Source of the DNA: Acidithiobacillus ferrooxidans ATCC 23270
Lineage (GTDB): Bacteria > Pseudomonadota > Gammaproteobacteria > Acidithiobacillales > Acidithiobacillaceae
Assembly (NCBI RefSeq): GCF_000021485.1
Contig: NC_011761.1
Coordinates: 464,001 to 528,000 of the forward strand
Length of the DNA stretch: 64,000 nucleotides
Direction: 5' to 3'
This document shows, in pieces, positions 9,569 to 19,798 of this stretch. Position numbers and translations under genes: made by a program. Position 1 is the first letter of the stretch; every line of letters starts with the position of its first letter. The notes beneath the pieces were generated by a model. That model saw nothing but the letters and a program-made list of their open reading frames with translations, was not told the DNA's origin and did not search any database.

Positions 9569-10138
9569 TTACGCGGAGAGCGGAAAGAGCGGCAGGTGCG
9601 CCAGGGCGATCACTTCCGACCACTGGGCCATATCGCCTTCCGTACAAATGGCCGCGACGGCGGCGATCTCCGCCTCGGCTTGCACCATAAGCGCGCGCAT
9701 GGCCGCCAGGGTCGAGCCGGTGCTGACCACGTCATCCACCAGCGCCACCCGCCGGCCGCCGATCGCCGCGCGATCCTTGGCATCCAGATACAGGGTCTGG
9801 GGCTTGCCGGTGGTGATGGACAGGGTCTCCGTGGACAATGCCTCGCCCATGTAGGACTTGTAGTTCTTGCGCAGGACGATATACGGGCGCCCACTGTGCA
9901 CCGACAGGGCGTAGGCCAGGGGAATACTCTTGGCCTCCGCAGTGACGATCACATCGTAGGAGATGCCCGCCATGCGCCCGTTCAGTGCATGGGCTGCGGC
10001 CTCCGTCAGTTCCGTATCGCCGAGGATGTTGAGGACGGCGATGGCCAGGTCCGACTGCACTTTGAAAAGGGGGAGGTGGCGCTGCACTCCGTTGATGTTG
10101 AGGGGGTAGGTGCTGCTATGGCTATCGGTGTGGGTCAT
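9569..10138 (-). CDS. Adenine phosphoribosyltransferase-like protein
   Basis: A 189-residue type I phosphoribosyltransferase. The PRPP-binding motif is [13 protein letters not shown], preceded by a flexible-loop region ([13 protein letters not shown]). Start 10138 (MTHTDSHSS) follows AAAAGGAG; an upstream in-frame extension lacks a ribosome site. It resembles adenine/xanthine salvage enzymes and would use a purine base and PRPP to form a nucleotide. Adenine is released in SAM-derived polyamine and radical-SAM chemistry, but the base specificity cannot be read from sequence. Likely co-transcribed with sat-cysC. Confidence 0.75.
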   Translation of the reverse strand: MTHTDSHSSTYPLNINGVQRHLPLFKVQSDLAIAVLNILGDTELTEAAAHALNGRMAGISYDVIVTAEAKSIPLAYALSVHSGRPYIVLRKNYKSYMGEALSTETLSITTGKPQTLYLDAKDRAAIGGRRVALVDDVVSTGSTLAAMRALMVQAEAEIAAVAAICTEGDMAQWSEVIALAHLPLFPLSA

Positions 10139-10340
10139 GGATGCTCCTTTTACGCGCATTCTGCCATAGGGGGAGGGGAGGTGGATAGCTTGGGGGGTGT
10201 CTTCCAAGAAAAGTTGTTTGGTGGGGAATCACGGGTTGGATGCCACCTGTGCCGCTGATGCGGCGGTTGCGTCTGCGCTTCGTAATCCCTTCGGCATTGG
10301 CGCATCATTGCATATACGTTTGCGGTGAGACGGAAGACAC

Positions 10341-10366
10341 AAAAAAACCGGCCCCGAAGGGCCGGC
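10341..10366 (-). terminator. Rho-independent terminator of groESL
   Basis: On the minus strand a GC-rich stem (CCGGCCC 10348-10354 with GGGCCGG 10359-10365, tetraloop TTCG in the transcript) is followed directly by seven U (10347-10341). It lies about 33 bp past the groEL stop. Confidence 0.93.
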
Positions 10367-10398
10367 TTTCTAACGCTACAGACGTCGGGGAGTAAGGC

Positions 10399-12063
<1,665 letters not shown>

Positions 12064-12100
12064 TCAAAATGAGTGAAATGGTTGGGATATTCAGCAATGC

Positions 12101-12391
12101 TTACTTTTCGATGACCGCCATGATGTCGTCTTCACGCATCACCAGCAGTTCTTCACCTTCGACCTTGATCTCGGTGCCGGCATATTTGGCGAAGAGCACC
12201 TGATCACCAGTTTTGACGTCGAGGGCGCGCACTTTGCCGTCTTCGAGAATTTTGCCATGGCCGGCAGCGACGATTTCGCCCCGCACCGGTTTTTCTTTGG
12301 CGGTGTCGGGAATGATGATCCCACCGGCAGTCTTCTGCTCTTCTTCCAGACGACGAATGACGACGCGATCATGTAAGGGACGCAGTTTCAT
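12101..12391 (-). CDS. groS: 10 kDa co-chaperonin GroES
   Basis: A 96-residue GroES starting [14 protein letters not shown] at 12391, with GAGGAAA upstream. The mobile loop region [19 protein letters not shown], which contacts GroEL, and the ending [15 protein letters not shown] are typical. It caps the GroEL cavity. An in-frame upstream extension overlaps the CIRCE operator and is not expected to be translated. Confidence 0.99.
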   Translation of the reverse strand: MKLRPLHDRVVIRRLEEEQKTAGGIIIPDTAKEKPVRGEIVAAGHGKILEDGKVRALDVKTGDQVLFAKYAGTEIKVEGEELLVMREDDIMAVIEK

Positions 12392-12443
12392 TGAGCATTT
12401 CCTCGTTTTTGCAAGTGAATGGATGACTTCATCCTGGGTGTTG

Positions 12444-12470
12444 TTAGCAGTCACACCCATCGAGTGCTAA
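12444..12470 (-). promoter_or_regulatory. CIRCE operator (HrcA site) of groESL
   Basis: A 9-9-9 inverted repeat. On the minus strand the first arm is TTAGCACTC (perfect consensus), then a 9-nt spacer, then GACTGCTAA (one mismatch to GAGTGCTAA). It begins at the -10 box of the promoter and lies in the groES leader. CIRCE is the known binding site of the HrcA heat-shock repressor; hrcA is not in the window. Confidence 0.9.
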
Positions 12471-12497
12471 TCATAGGCGCTGAGAATGCCCTGTCAA
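12470..12497 (-). promoter_or_regulatory. Sigma-70 promoter of groESL
   Basis: Minus-strand -35 TTGACA (12497-12492), 16-bp spacer, and -10 TATGAT (12475-12470), directly abutting the CIRCE element. A housekeeping promoter repressed by HrcA is the simplest reading. Confidence 0.8.
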
Positions 12498-12518
12498 GGG
12501 GCGGGTGTTACAGGGTGC

Positions 12519-13295
12519 TCAGGAGATGCGGGTCCAGAGGGATTGCAGGCTGCGCAGGAGCGTGGCATCGGCACCTCGTAGGCGATGATCGACGCCTGGT
12601 AAGGGACGGATGGCCAGTTCTGGCGCATGGGCGCGGGCGGCGAACCGATAGCTGAGGGCGAGAGGTACGGCCTCATCGGCGCTGCCGTGCAGAATCTCCA
12701 CCGGACAGTGCAGGTACGGCGGAAAGCGCAGCAGGTCGTAGCGCCAACTGTCGGCGACCAGGTCGAAGCGCATGTGTAACTCACCGAGTCCGTAAGGATC
12801 CTCCCAGCAGCGCAGATTGCTGTCCTCCCAGGCTTGCCTTTCGGCAGCGGGCAAACGCCGGAAAATTTCCTGAATGAAGTTGTAAGCGGGGGCAATGAGC
12901 AGCAGGGCGCGGATCTGTTCCGGCCATCGGGTGGCGGCGATGGTGCCCAGCCATCCGCCCATGCTGGAACCCACCAGCAGCACCGGGCGATCCTGCAGCA
13001 TATGATGTAGAATCAACCGGAGGTCGGCCAGATACCGGGACAGGGTCAGCGCCTGGAATGGTCCATCGGAGCGCCCGACGCCACGTGGATCAAAGCGTAC
13101 CCAGGACCAACCTTGCGCCTGCGCGTTGCGGGCGAGGATCTGCGATTTGGTGCCTTCCATATTGGAGGCGAAGCCAGGGAGGAAGATACCGACGGGGTCG
13201 GTATGGTTTTCGTGAATGAGTCCGCAGACGCGGTCGCCATTGGGGTGAACCAGAGTAAAAGCTCTTTCGGCCGACGGGGACACAGGCTGCTCCAT
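12519..13295 (-). CDS. Alpha/beta-hydrolase family protein
   Basis: A 258-residue alpha/beta hydrolase. The nucleophile elbow is GSSMGG (Ser), an oxyanion-type HENHTDP...PGF segment precedes it, and a late Asp (HGSADEAV) and His (GVDHRL) complete the triad order. It resembles the small serine hydrolase/YqiA-type branch; the substrate is unknown. The start chosen (MEQPVSPSAERAF, 13295) has no ribosome site because a terminator ends only 3 nt before it on the minus strand. Expression therefore needs read-through of the upstream sRNA, a leaderless message, or a later start. The gene runs toward groESL's promoter. Confidence 0.8.
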   Translation of the reverse strand: MEQPVSPSAERAFTLVHPNGDRVCGLIHENHTDPVGIFLPGFASNMEGTKSQILARNAQAQGWSWVRFDPRGVGRSDGPFQALTLSRYLADLRLILHHMLQDRPVLLVGSSMGGWLGTIAATRWPEQIRALLLIAPAYNFIQEIFRRLPAAERQAWEDSNLRCWEDPYGLGELHMRFDLVADSWRYDLLRFPPYLHCPVEILHGSADEAVPLALSYRFAARAHAPELAIRPLPGVDHRLRGADATLLRSLQSLWTRIS

Positions 13296-13297
13296 GT

Positions 13298-13375
13298 AAA
13301 AAAGGGCAACCCGGAGTCGCCCTAAAACCACAAAGGAGAAAAGAAACATGCGCTCGCAACCAGCTACTGGCTGCG
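13298..13375 (-). ncRNA. Candidate sRNA 1 of a tandem pair (anti-SD type)
   Basis: A predicted transcript of about 78 nt. A 9-bp 5' hairpin (13375-13367 with 13363-13355, loop UAG) starts at the predicted +1. An unpaired linker follows, with UUUCUUUUCUCCUUUGUGG (13345-13327 region), complementary to a Shine-Dalgarno. It ends in an intrinsic terminator (GGGCGAC 13322-13316 with GTTGCCC 13310-13304, then six U to 13298). A 36-nt block (13324-13359) is repeated almost exactly in sRNA 2. No known family recognised; the call rests on promoter, structure and terminator agreement. Confidence 0.65.
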
Positions 13376-13381
13376 GGTGGA

Positions 13382-13410
13382 ATATTAGCAAAAGGTGGAT
13401 GGACTGGCAA
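13382..13410 (-). promoter_or_regulatory. Sigma-70 promoter of sRNA 1
   Basis: Minus-strand -35 TTGCCA (13410-13405), 17-bp spacer, extended -10 TGC-TAATAT (box 13387-13382). The predicted start at about 13375 coincides with the first base of the 5' hairpin. Confidence 0.65.
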
Positions 13411-13432
13411 GTTACATTCCGACCGGTCGGAC

Positions 13433-13517
13433 AAAAAGAAAGGGCGGAACCAAACGGCCCGCCCAAAACCACCAAAGGAGGAAGAAACATGCGCTCGCAA
13501 CTATCACAGCCGCTTGC
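13433..13517 (-). ncRNA. Candidate sRNA 2 of a tandem pair (anti-SD type)
   Basis: A predicted transcript of about 85 nt with the same plan as sRNA 1. A 5' hairpin (GCGGCU / AGUUGC, 13512-13496 region) is followed by the shared 36-nt block (13500-13465) with the single-stranded motif UUCCUCCUUUGG. An intrinsic terminator follows (GGGCGG 13464-13459 with CCGCCC 13447-13442, then a U-rich tail to 13433). The anti-SD core CCUCCUUU is a better match to ribosome sites than in copy 1. Conservation of the linker while hairpin loops differ suggests the linker is the functional part. Confidence 0.65.
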
Positions 13518-13523
13518 AAAGGA

Positions 13524-13551
13524 TTAGAGAACAGGGGCAGCAGAAAGTTCC
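13524..13551 (-). promoter_or_regulatory. Sigma-E-type promoter of sRNA 2
   Basis: Minus-strand GGAACTT (13551-13545), 16-bp spacer, TCTAA (13528-13524). This matches the RpoE/AlgU class consensus (GGAACTT-N16-TCTRA). It predicts a start near 13517 and links sRNA 2 to envelope stress. Confidence 0.6.
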
Positions 13552-13662
13552 ATGCGTCTGTGATTTCTTTCCCGGACCCCGTATCCTCGGTGTGGTAGCG
13601 TAGGTCCTGTGGTCTTCAGGAACGATTCGGCTGTGGAACCTGTCTCTATGGGTGAGGACAAA

Positions 13663-15513
13663 ATGGCGAGGAACGACGTGGGTATGAGAGCCGGAAACGG
13701 GAGAAGGGCCGGTTGGGCCATGGGTGTCCAGTTGTGGAGCGGAATTTGCGGTGTCCTGCTATTGTCCTGGCTGTCTCTCGGCTGTGCCGGTACGTTTCTG
13801 ACCCCGGATCAGGCATTTCATTTTGAAGCGCGGCTGAGTGGCCGGCACCAGTTGCAACTGCACTGGGATGTGGCGCAGGGATACCACCTGTACCGCGATC
13901 GGATCAAGTTCTCCGTGACGCCGAGCAATGTGCTGCTAGGGCATTATACATTGCCCGCAGGAGTGGAGCTGAACGACCCGGTTTTCGGCAAGACACGGGT
14001 ATTGGAAGGGAAAAATACCCTCACCGTACCTTTTACCGTCCAGGGAACCGCCCCTGCTTTCATTGAACTGAAATCTACCTATCAGGGCTGTGCCAATGCG
14101 GGTGTTTGCTACCCGGAGCAGGTCAAGACGATCAAGCTGGCCTTGACCCAGCAGGCCGTGCCGCCCCCGGCGGCGGTGCCGGTCGTGCCCCCGCCGGGGA
14201 CGGCGGTCCCGGCTGCTGCGGTCAGCCCCGTGAATGATGCCGGGGCGCTGGCAGGGGCTTTGCGTGACAGCTTCTGGCTCACCTTGGGTCTCTTTTTTAT
14301 CTCTGGACTGGGTCTGGCCTTTACGCCCTGTATTTTTCCCATGATTCCTATCCTCTCCGCCCTGATCGTCGGTAAGGAGGCAGGGCGCGGCCCGCAACGG
14401 TCACGCGCCCTGGGGCTTTCCGTCGCCTATGTGCTGGGAATGTCGCTGACCTACAGTATTGCCGGGGTGCTGGCGGCGGTGAGCGGCGCCTATATGCAGG
14501 CGGCCTTCCAGAGTCCCTGGGTGCTGGGGGCTTTTGCCTTTGTTTTTGTGCTGCTGGCGCTGTCCATGTTCGATTTTTACGAGCTGCAAATGCCGAGTGG
14601 CATTCAGACACGTCTGGCCGGCATGGGACGGGGCGGGCACCTGTTCAGTACCTTTGTCATGGGGGTACTGTCAGCGCTGATCATCGGGCCCTGCGTGGCC
14701 GCCCCCCTGGCAGGCGGGCTGCTCTTCATTTCCCAGACGGGAGATGTTTTTCTTGGTGGATTGTCACTGTTCGCTCTGAGCCTGGGGATGGGCGTGCCCC
14801 TGCTGATCATCGGTACTTCCGCCGGGCATTTTCTACCGCGGGTTGGTGCCTGGATGAATGCCGTTAAGGCGGTTTTCGGTGTAGTGCTGCTGGGCGTCGC
14901 CATCTGGTTGCTGACACGAGTTCTGCCGGGGCCCGTCAGCTTGGCCCTATGGGCAGCGCTGGCAGTCATCAGTGCCATCTATCTCGGGGCGTTGGACGCA
15001 ATCCCGGCGGGTGCTTCGGGCTGGCGCCGTTTCTGGAAAGGCCTCGGAGTGCTCATGCTGGTGTACGGCCTGGTCATGGGTGTGGGGGCGCTGGGCGGCG
15101 CCAGCGATCCCCTGCAACCCCTGACAGGCTATACGGCGGCGGTGCCGCCCGAAAACCGGGCCGAGGCCCTGCATTTTACTACCGTGAAAACCCCCGAGGC
15201 CCTGCAGAGCGCACTGGTACAGGCCAGGGGCAGACCGGTGCTGGTGGATTACTGGGCAAGCTGGTGCGTGGAATGCCTGCGCATGGATAAAGTCACGTTT
15301 GCCGATCCGCAGGTGGTGGCCGCCCTACGAAAGCGGCTGCTGATCCGCGTGGATGTGACTCAGGATGATGCGGCCAGTCGCGCCCTCCTGAAGCGTTACA
15401 ACCTGGTGGGCCCCCCGGCTTTCATCGCTGTAGCCGCAGATGGCAGGACGACGGCGCAGCAGGAGGGATATCTGGGGCCGGAGGCGTTTATGGGGTGGTT
15501 GCACCAATCCTAG
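13663..15513 (+). CDS. dsbD: Thiol:disulfide interchange protein DsbD
   Basis: About 616 residues from ATG 13663 (GAGGA just upstream); an in-frame ATG lies at 13648. An N-terminal signal/anchor (about 20-42) is followed by a periplasmic domain with the Cys143/Cys149 pair (CANAGVC). Next come eight or so membrane segments carrying FTPCIFPM and GPCVAAPL, each with the transfer Cys. A C-terminal periplasmic thioredoxin domain has WASWCVEC (Cys535/Cys538). It passes electrons from cytoplasmic thioredoxin to periplasmic DsbC/DsbG and to cytochrome c maturation. All six key cysteines are present. It is transcribed away from the sRNA locus. Confidence 0.95.
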   Translation: MARNDVGMRAGNGRRAGWAMGVQLWSGICGVLLLSWLSLGCAGTFLTPDQAFHFEARLSGRHQLQLHWDVAQGYHLYRDRIKFSVTPSNVLLGHYTLPAGVELNDPVFGKTRVLEGKNTLTVPFTVQGTAPAFIELKSTYQGCANAGVCYPEQVKTIKLALTQQAVPPPAAVPVVPPPGTAVPAAAVSPVNDAGALAGALRDSFWLTLGLFFISGLGLAFTPCIFPMIPILSALIVGKEAGRGPQRSRALGLSVAYVLGMSLTYSIAGVLAAVSGAYMQAAFQSPWVLGAFAFVFVLLALSMFDFYELQMPSGIQTRLAGMGRGGHLFSTFVMGVLSALIIGPCVAAPLAGGLLFISQTGDVFLGGLSLFALSLGMGVPLLIIGTSAGHFLPRVGAWMNAVKAVFGVVLLGVAIWLLTRVLPGPVSLALWAALAVISAIYLGALDAIPAGASGWRRFWKGLGVLMLVYGLVMGVGALGGASDPLQPLTGYTAAVPPENRAEALHFTTVKTPEALQSALVQARGRPVLVDYWASWCVECLRMDKVTFADPQVVAALRKRLLIRVDVTQDDAASRALLKRYNLVGPPAFIAVAADGRTTAQQEGYLGPEAFMGWLHQS

Positions 15514-15532
15514 AGAAGCCGGCGCTGGTTTT

Positions 15533-15745
15533 TCAGTGCCCGGCCGCCTGCTTCAGCGGCCCGCCCTTCAGCACATAAAGCGTTCCGCAATACGGGCAGC
15601 GGACCTCCCCGGTCTCTTCGATTTTGAGGAAAACGCGGGGATGCCCGTCCCAGCGGCTCATGCCGGGCGTGGGGCAGCAGAGGGGGAGGTCTTTGGCTTC
15701 GATCTCTGTGTAGTTCTGGTCACAGCACTTGCCGGGGCTGGTCAT
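15533..15745 (-). CDS. Small CHCC zinc-finger protein
   Basis: 70 residues with the zf-CHCC pattern: Cys near the start, HPRVFLKI (His), then CPYCG. This is the fold of the mitochondrial complex I subunit NDUFS6; bacterial versions are small stand-alone proteins of unknown role often next to ilvE or glnE-type genes. It starts 4 nt after the ilvE stop, so it is translated from the same message. The CCDQNY and LCC pairs near the N-terminus are extra cysteines. Confidence 0.75.
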   Translation of the reverse strand: MTSPGKCCDQNYTEIEAKDLPLCCPTPGMSRWDGHPRVFLKIEETGEVRCPYCGTLYVLKGGPLKQAAGH

Positions 15746-15749
15746 ACGG

Positions 15750-16673
15750 TCAGCCTACGTGGTGCAACCATTCCGGGTGGTCCTCACGGCGCCCGGCGAC
15801 GGTGTCGAAATAGCGACTTTGCAGCATTTCCGTGATCGGGCCGCGACACCCTTCGCCAATGACCCGACCATCGATTTCGCGGATGGGGGTGACTTCGGCA
15901 GCGGTACCGGTAAAGAAAGCTTCGTCGGCGATGTAGAATTCATCACGGGTCAATTGCTTCTCGACGATGGGAATGCCGGCATCCCGGGCAAAACGCAGGA
16001 TGGTGTCGCGGGTGATGCCCTCGAGGGCGCTGGTCAGCGTTGGCGTATAAAGAATGCCGTCACGAATCATGAAAACATTTTCACCGGAACCTTCAGACAC
16101 ATAACCCTCGCGGTCCAGTAACAGGGCCTCGTCGTAGCCGCAGGAGGCCGCCTCACGCTGGGCCAGCATGGAGTTCATGTAGTTGCCGGTGGCCTTGGCC
16201 TTGCACAGATGTACGTTGACGTGGTGGCGGCTGAAGGAGCTCACCTTGACGCGGATGCCCTTTTCCAGTGCCTCCTGGCCCAGATAGCTGCCCCAGCTCC
16301 AGGCGGCAATGAGCACATGGACCTTGAGCCCCTTAGCGGACAAGCCCATACCTTCAGCGCCATAGAAGAACAGGGGGCGGATATAGGCGGATTCCAGATG
16401 ATTGGCGCGGATGACTTCCTTGGTGGCGTCGTTGATCTGGTCCTGCGTGAAAGGGGTATCCATCTGCAAAATCTTGGCGCTGTTAAAGAGACGGTTGGTG
16501 TGCTCCGGCAGGCGGAAAATAGCGGTGCCCTGGGGCGTGGCATAGGCTCGTTCCCCTTCGAAACAGCCCATGCCGTAGTGCAGGCTGTGGGTAAGACCGT
16601 GCACGGTGGCCTCCCGCCAAGGGACCATCTTGCCGTCAAACCAGATAAAACCGTCGCGTTCCGCCATGGACAT
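15750..16673 (-). CDS. ilvE: Branched-chain amino-acid aminotransferase
   Basis: A 307-residue class IV PLP aminotransferase, giving Val, Leu and Ile from 2-oxo acids with glutamate. Seen: HYGMGCFEGERAY near the start, the PLP lysine in KAKATGNY, and VSEGSGENVFMI and TGTAAEVTPI, which hold the cofactor phosphate. Start ATG 16673 is chosen because AAGGAG lies 8 nt upstream; a GTG at 16679 would be only 2 nt from it. It follows glnE by 12 bp. Confidence 0.95.
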   Translation of the reverse strand: MSMAERDGFIWFDGKMVPWREATVHGLTHSLHYGMGCFEGERAYATPQGTAIFRLPEHTNRLFNSAKILQMDTPFTQDQINDATKEVIRANHLESAYIRPLFFYGAEGMGLSAKGLKVHVLIAAWSWGSYLGQEALEKGIRVKVSSFSRHHVNVHLCKAKATGNYMNSMLAQREAASCGYDEALLLDREGYVSEGSGENVFMIRDGILYTPTLTSALEGITRDTILRFARDAGIPIVEKQLTRDEFYIADEAFFTGTAAEVTPIREIDGRVIGEGCRGPITEMLQSRYFDTVAGRREDHPEWLHHVG

Positions 16674-16685
16674 CGTCACATCTCC

Positions 16686-19550
16686 TTAATCGGTATAACT
16701 GCCAATGAGTTCCTGCCAAATCTTCCGCACCCCGTGCGCGGCGGCTTGCAGCGTGTCCCAGTCGGGGAATTCCGCGGCACGGACGACGGGATCCTGTAAA
16801 CCAAGCCAGCGCCGGTTTTCCATCTCTCGGTACAGATGCCAGGCCTGCCCGAGCGCAACACCCTGCTCCGTGCTCCAGATGCCGACGCGGGTCAGTGCGG
16901 CTATGCCAGCGGCAGTCCCGGTACCCTGGCACAGGACGGGCTGCTGCGAACAGGCCCCTAGCATAGCAAATTGTACGAGAAACTCGATATCCGTGAGGCC
17001 GCCGGGGCTGAGTTTCAGATGAAAGGTGTCCCGGGCGATGCTTTTGCTCTGGTAAATGCGCTGCCGCATGCTGCGAATATCTTCTCTCAGTTGTCCGGAG
17101 TCGCGTGGCCGGCCAAGGATTTCTGTGCGCAGGGCGGCGAAACGGGCGCCGAGCTCGGTATCCCCTGCGACCCAGCGGGCACGGGTGAGGGCCTGATGTT
17201 CCCAGGTCCAGGCCGATTCGCGCTGATAGCGGCTGAACGCATCCAGAGTGGTAACCAGAGGGCCGGACTGACCGCTGGGGCGCAGGCGCATGTCGATTTG
17301 ATAGAGCAATCCGGCGCGGGTGAGGGTGCTGAGGATGTGGATGAGTCTTTGTCCGAGGCGGGCGAACCAAGTGGGCGCCGGGATCGGGACAGGGCCATCA
17401 CTTTCGGCGTCAAGGGGGGCATCGTACAGATAGACGAGGTCGAGATCGGAGGCGAAACCCATTTCCTGGCCACCCAGCTTTCCGAAGGCGATGACCGTGA
17501 AGCGGGCTACTTGGCCGTTGCCGGTGCGCACGTTGCCGTGGCGACGCTGCATCTCTGCTTCGGCCCAGCCCAGCGCCGTTTGCAAGGTAAGCTGGGCGAG
17601 CCCGCTGAGTTGGGGTAGCAAGGTTTCCACCGGCATCTGCCTTGTCCAGAAGACGGCGGCGAGACGCAGAACTTCCGCATTTTTGAAGCGGCGCAGGGCA
17701 TCCATGCGCTCTTCCATATCTGCCGCGAGCTGTAATTGCGCCGCGAGGGTTTGTGGCCAATGCTCAGGACTGACGGGCGTATCGCTGAGCACGTCGTCCA
17801 GCAGGATGGGGAAGCGGGCCAGTTCCTGTGCCAGCCAGGGGCTGTGCAGTAACCGGGCGATGCGGACGAGATAGGGCGGGTTCTCGGCGAGCAGCGCGAG
17901 GTAGTTGGCACGCCCGAGAATGGCCTCGATGAGGGCCAGGAAGCGTTGTAACAAGGCGTCGGTATCCGGCTGTGTGCTGCACAGGTCGAGGATCAGAGGG
18001 AGTAGGCGGTTGAGCCGTTGCCGTCCTTCCGTGGAGAGACGGCTGGCCACGTCGCGGCTGTGGGCAAAGCGCCAGAGGCACGTCCACGCGGTTTCCGGGG
18101 CGGCAAAGTGCAGGACTTGGAGCAGGTCGCCGAGCGCCGTTTCCATGGCGCCGGTCTGGGCGAGTTGCCAGAGCCGGTTGGCGTTGTCCTCTGCGGGCGA
18201 ATGCGGTGTGGGCTTCAGCGCCAGCGTGCGCTGGAAGATCGCATGGGTCTGCAGGCGGAGTTCGTCTAGGGTCGCCCGCAGGGTTGCCGCATCCATAAAG
18301 CCCATAGCGCAGGTCAGTCGCTGCCATTCCGTTTCGCTTTTTGGTAATTGCTGGGTCTGCTGATCATCGACCATTTGCAGGCAGTGTTCGACGTTACGCA
18401 GGAAAAGATAGGCGTGGCGGAGCAGGCCGATATCGTCTGCGGGCAGGAGCTCGGCATGGGCGATGGCCGCGAGGGTGTCTAGGGTGTTGGTGCTGCGCAG
18501 GGCAGGCTGGCGGCCACCGTGGATGATTTGCAGTGACTGGCAGACAAACTCGATTTCGCGGATGCCGCCCCGGCCTTTTTTGATGTCGTTGCCGCTGCCA
18601 GCCTGTTCCGCATCCATGAGGGCTTTGACTTCCCGCAGGCCGGTGAGGGCGGTGTAGTCCAGGTAGCGGCGATAGACAAAGGGGCGCAGGGTGTCGAGGA
18701 GGGATTGGCCAAAGGCGACGTCACCCGCGACGGGGCGCGCCTTGATAAAGGCGTAGCGCTCCCAGCCGCGCCCATGCACCTGATAGTATTGCTCCATGGC
18801 CGCCGCGGAGATGCAGAGTGGGCCGGCATCGCCGAAGGGGCGCAGGCGCATGTCGACGCGGAAACAGAAGCCGTCCGCGGTGCGCTGGTCGAGAGCCTGA
18901 ATCAGCCAGCGGCCGAGGCGCAGGAAATACTCGCTGTTGTCGATGGTGCCGGGGCCGTCTGTCTCGCCACCTTCGCCGTAGCAGAAAATGAGGTCGATGT
19001 CAGAGGAAAGATTGAGCTCGCGCCCGCCCAGTTTGCCCATGCCGAGGATGGTGAAAGGCACTTCCAGACCGTTTTTGTTGCGGGGAATGCCATGGCGTTG
19101 GCGCAGCGTCTGCACGCCGTAATCGTAGGCGTGCTGCAGGCAGGTTTCGGCCAGCGCGCTGAGGGCGGCTACCGTTTCCGGGTAATGCTCTCCGGGTTGA
19201 CGATCCTGCCAGATGATTTCCACCATGCGCGCATTGCGGTACTCCCGCAATCCGGAGAGGAAGGCATCGACAGGGACCGCTCCGACGGGCATAAGGGCGT
19301 GTCCTTCCCGCCGCGCGAGGTGCGGCAACCAGTCCGGATGACGCTGCAGAAGGTGCCGTGCGAAGGTGCTGACGCAGGCTATCTGCACCAGATGTTGGGC
19401 AAAAGAAGGACCAAGGCGGACGATCTCGGCCTGTTCTTCCCCGGAAAGAGCGGGCCAGATCGCAGCAAGCGATGCGGCGATGGCCCCCGCTTCCATAGGG
19501 GATTGGCGGATGGCCTGTAGGATCTCTGCGGGTAAATCGGACGCTGGCAT
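16686..19550 (-). CDS. glnE: Glutamine synthetase adenylyltransferase / adenylyl-removing enzyme
   Basis: About 954 residues with two nucleotidyltransferase halves. The N-terminal (de-adenylylation) half has GMGKLGGRELNLSSDIDL; the C-terminal (adenylylation) half has AFGKLGGQEMGFASDLDL. It adjusts glutamine synthetase activity to nitrogen supply through PII. The start 19550 (MPASDLPAEI) has GGAGGGAG 7-8 nt upstream; an in-frame ATG 18 codons earlier lacks a comparable site. Length matches the family (about 950). It heads the glnE-ilvE-zinc-finger group and diverges from yhdP. Confidence 0.96.
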   Translation of the reverse strand: MPASDLPAEILQAIRQSPMEAGAIAASLAAIWPALSGEEQAEIVRLGPSFAQHLVQIACVSTFARHLLQRHPDWLPHLARREGHALMPVGAVPVDAFLSGLREYRNARMVEIIWQDRQPGEHYPETVAALSALAETCLQHAYDYGVQTLRQRHGIPRNKNGLEVPFTILGMGKLGGRELNLSSDIDLIFCYGEGGETDGPGTIDNSEYFLRLGRWLIQALDQRTADGFCFRVDMRLRPFGDAGPLCISAAAMEQYYQVHGRGWERYAFIKARPVAGDVAFGQSLLDTLRPFVYRRYLDYTALTGLREVKALMDAEQAGSGNDIKKGRGGIREIEFVCQSLQIIHGGRQPALRSTNTLDTLAAIAHAELLPADDIGLLRHAYLFLRNVEHCLQMVDDQQTQQLPKSETEWQRLTCAMGFMDAATLRATLDELRLQTHAIFQRTLALKPTPHSPAEDNANRLWQLAQTGAMETALGDLLQVLHFAAPETAWTCLWRFAHSRDVASRLSTEGRQRLNRLLPLILDLCSTQPDTDALLQRFLALIEAILGRANYLALLAENPPYLVRIARLLHSPWLAQELARFPILLDDVLSDTPVSPEHWPQTLAAQLQLAADMEERMDALRRFKNAEVLRLAAVFWTRQMPVETLLPQLSGLAQLTLQTALGWAEAEMQRRHGNVRTGNGQVARFTVIAFGKLGGQEMGFASDLDLVYLYDAPLDAESDGPVPIPAPTWFARLGQRLIHILSTLTRAGLLYQIDMRLRPSGQSGPLVTTLDAFSRYQRESAWTWEHQALTRARWVAGDTELGARFAALRTEILGRPRDSGQLREDIRSMRQRIYQSKSIARDTFHLKLSPGGLTDIEFLVQFAMLGACSQQPVLCQGTGTAAGIAALTRVGIWSTEQGVALGQAWHLYREMENRRWLGLQDPVVRAAEFPDWDTLQAAAHGVRKIWQELIGSYTD

Positions 19551-19798
19551 GCCGCGCTCCCTCCGGAGGGGTCTCTCGCTCTGTAAATGGGGAGTGTAAC
19601 TCATCCCCGTTTTGCAATCTGCTCAGGACGATGCGGCGTTTTTATGCTAGGATTTTGCCCAATATCGCGGGAGTGTGACGCCTGATGGTAACACAGCAGA
19701 AAGTATCGTAGCAGGGAGCATGTTCATTACCTTATGGTTGTTACCGGCGTTGATCGGACGGGTTGACGGATGATCCGGATTCTCGGGAGGGGCGTGCC

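Noticed and set aside
13348-13527. Plus-strand frame with strong AAAGGAG-ATG starts (two copies of the same MRSQ start)
   Set aside because: The ribosome-site look is the reverse complement of the sRNA anti-SD linker. The frame has no convincing protein pattern, and the minus-strand promoter and terminator model explains the repeat better.
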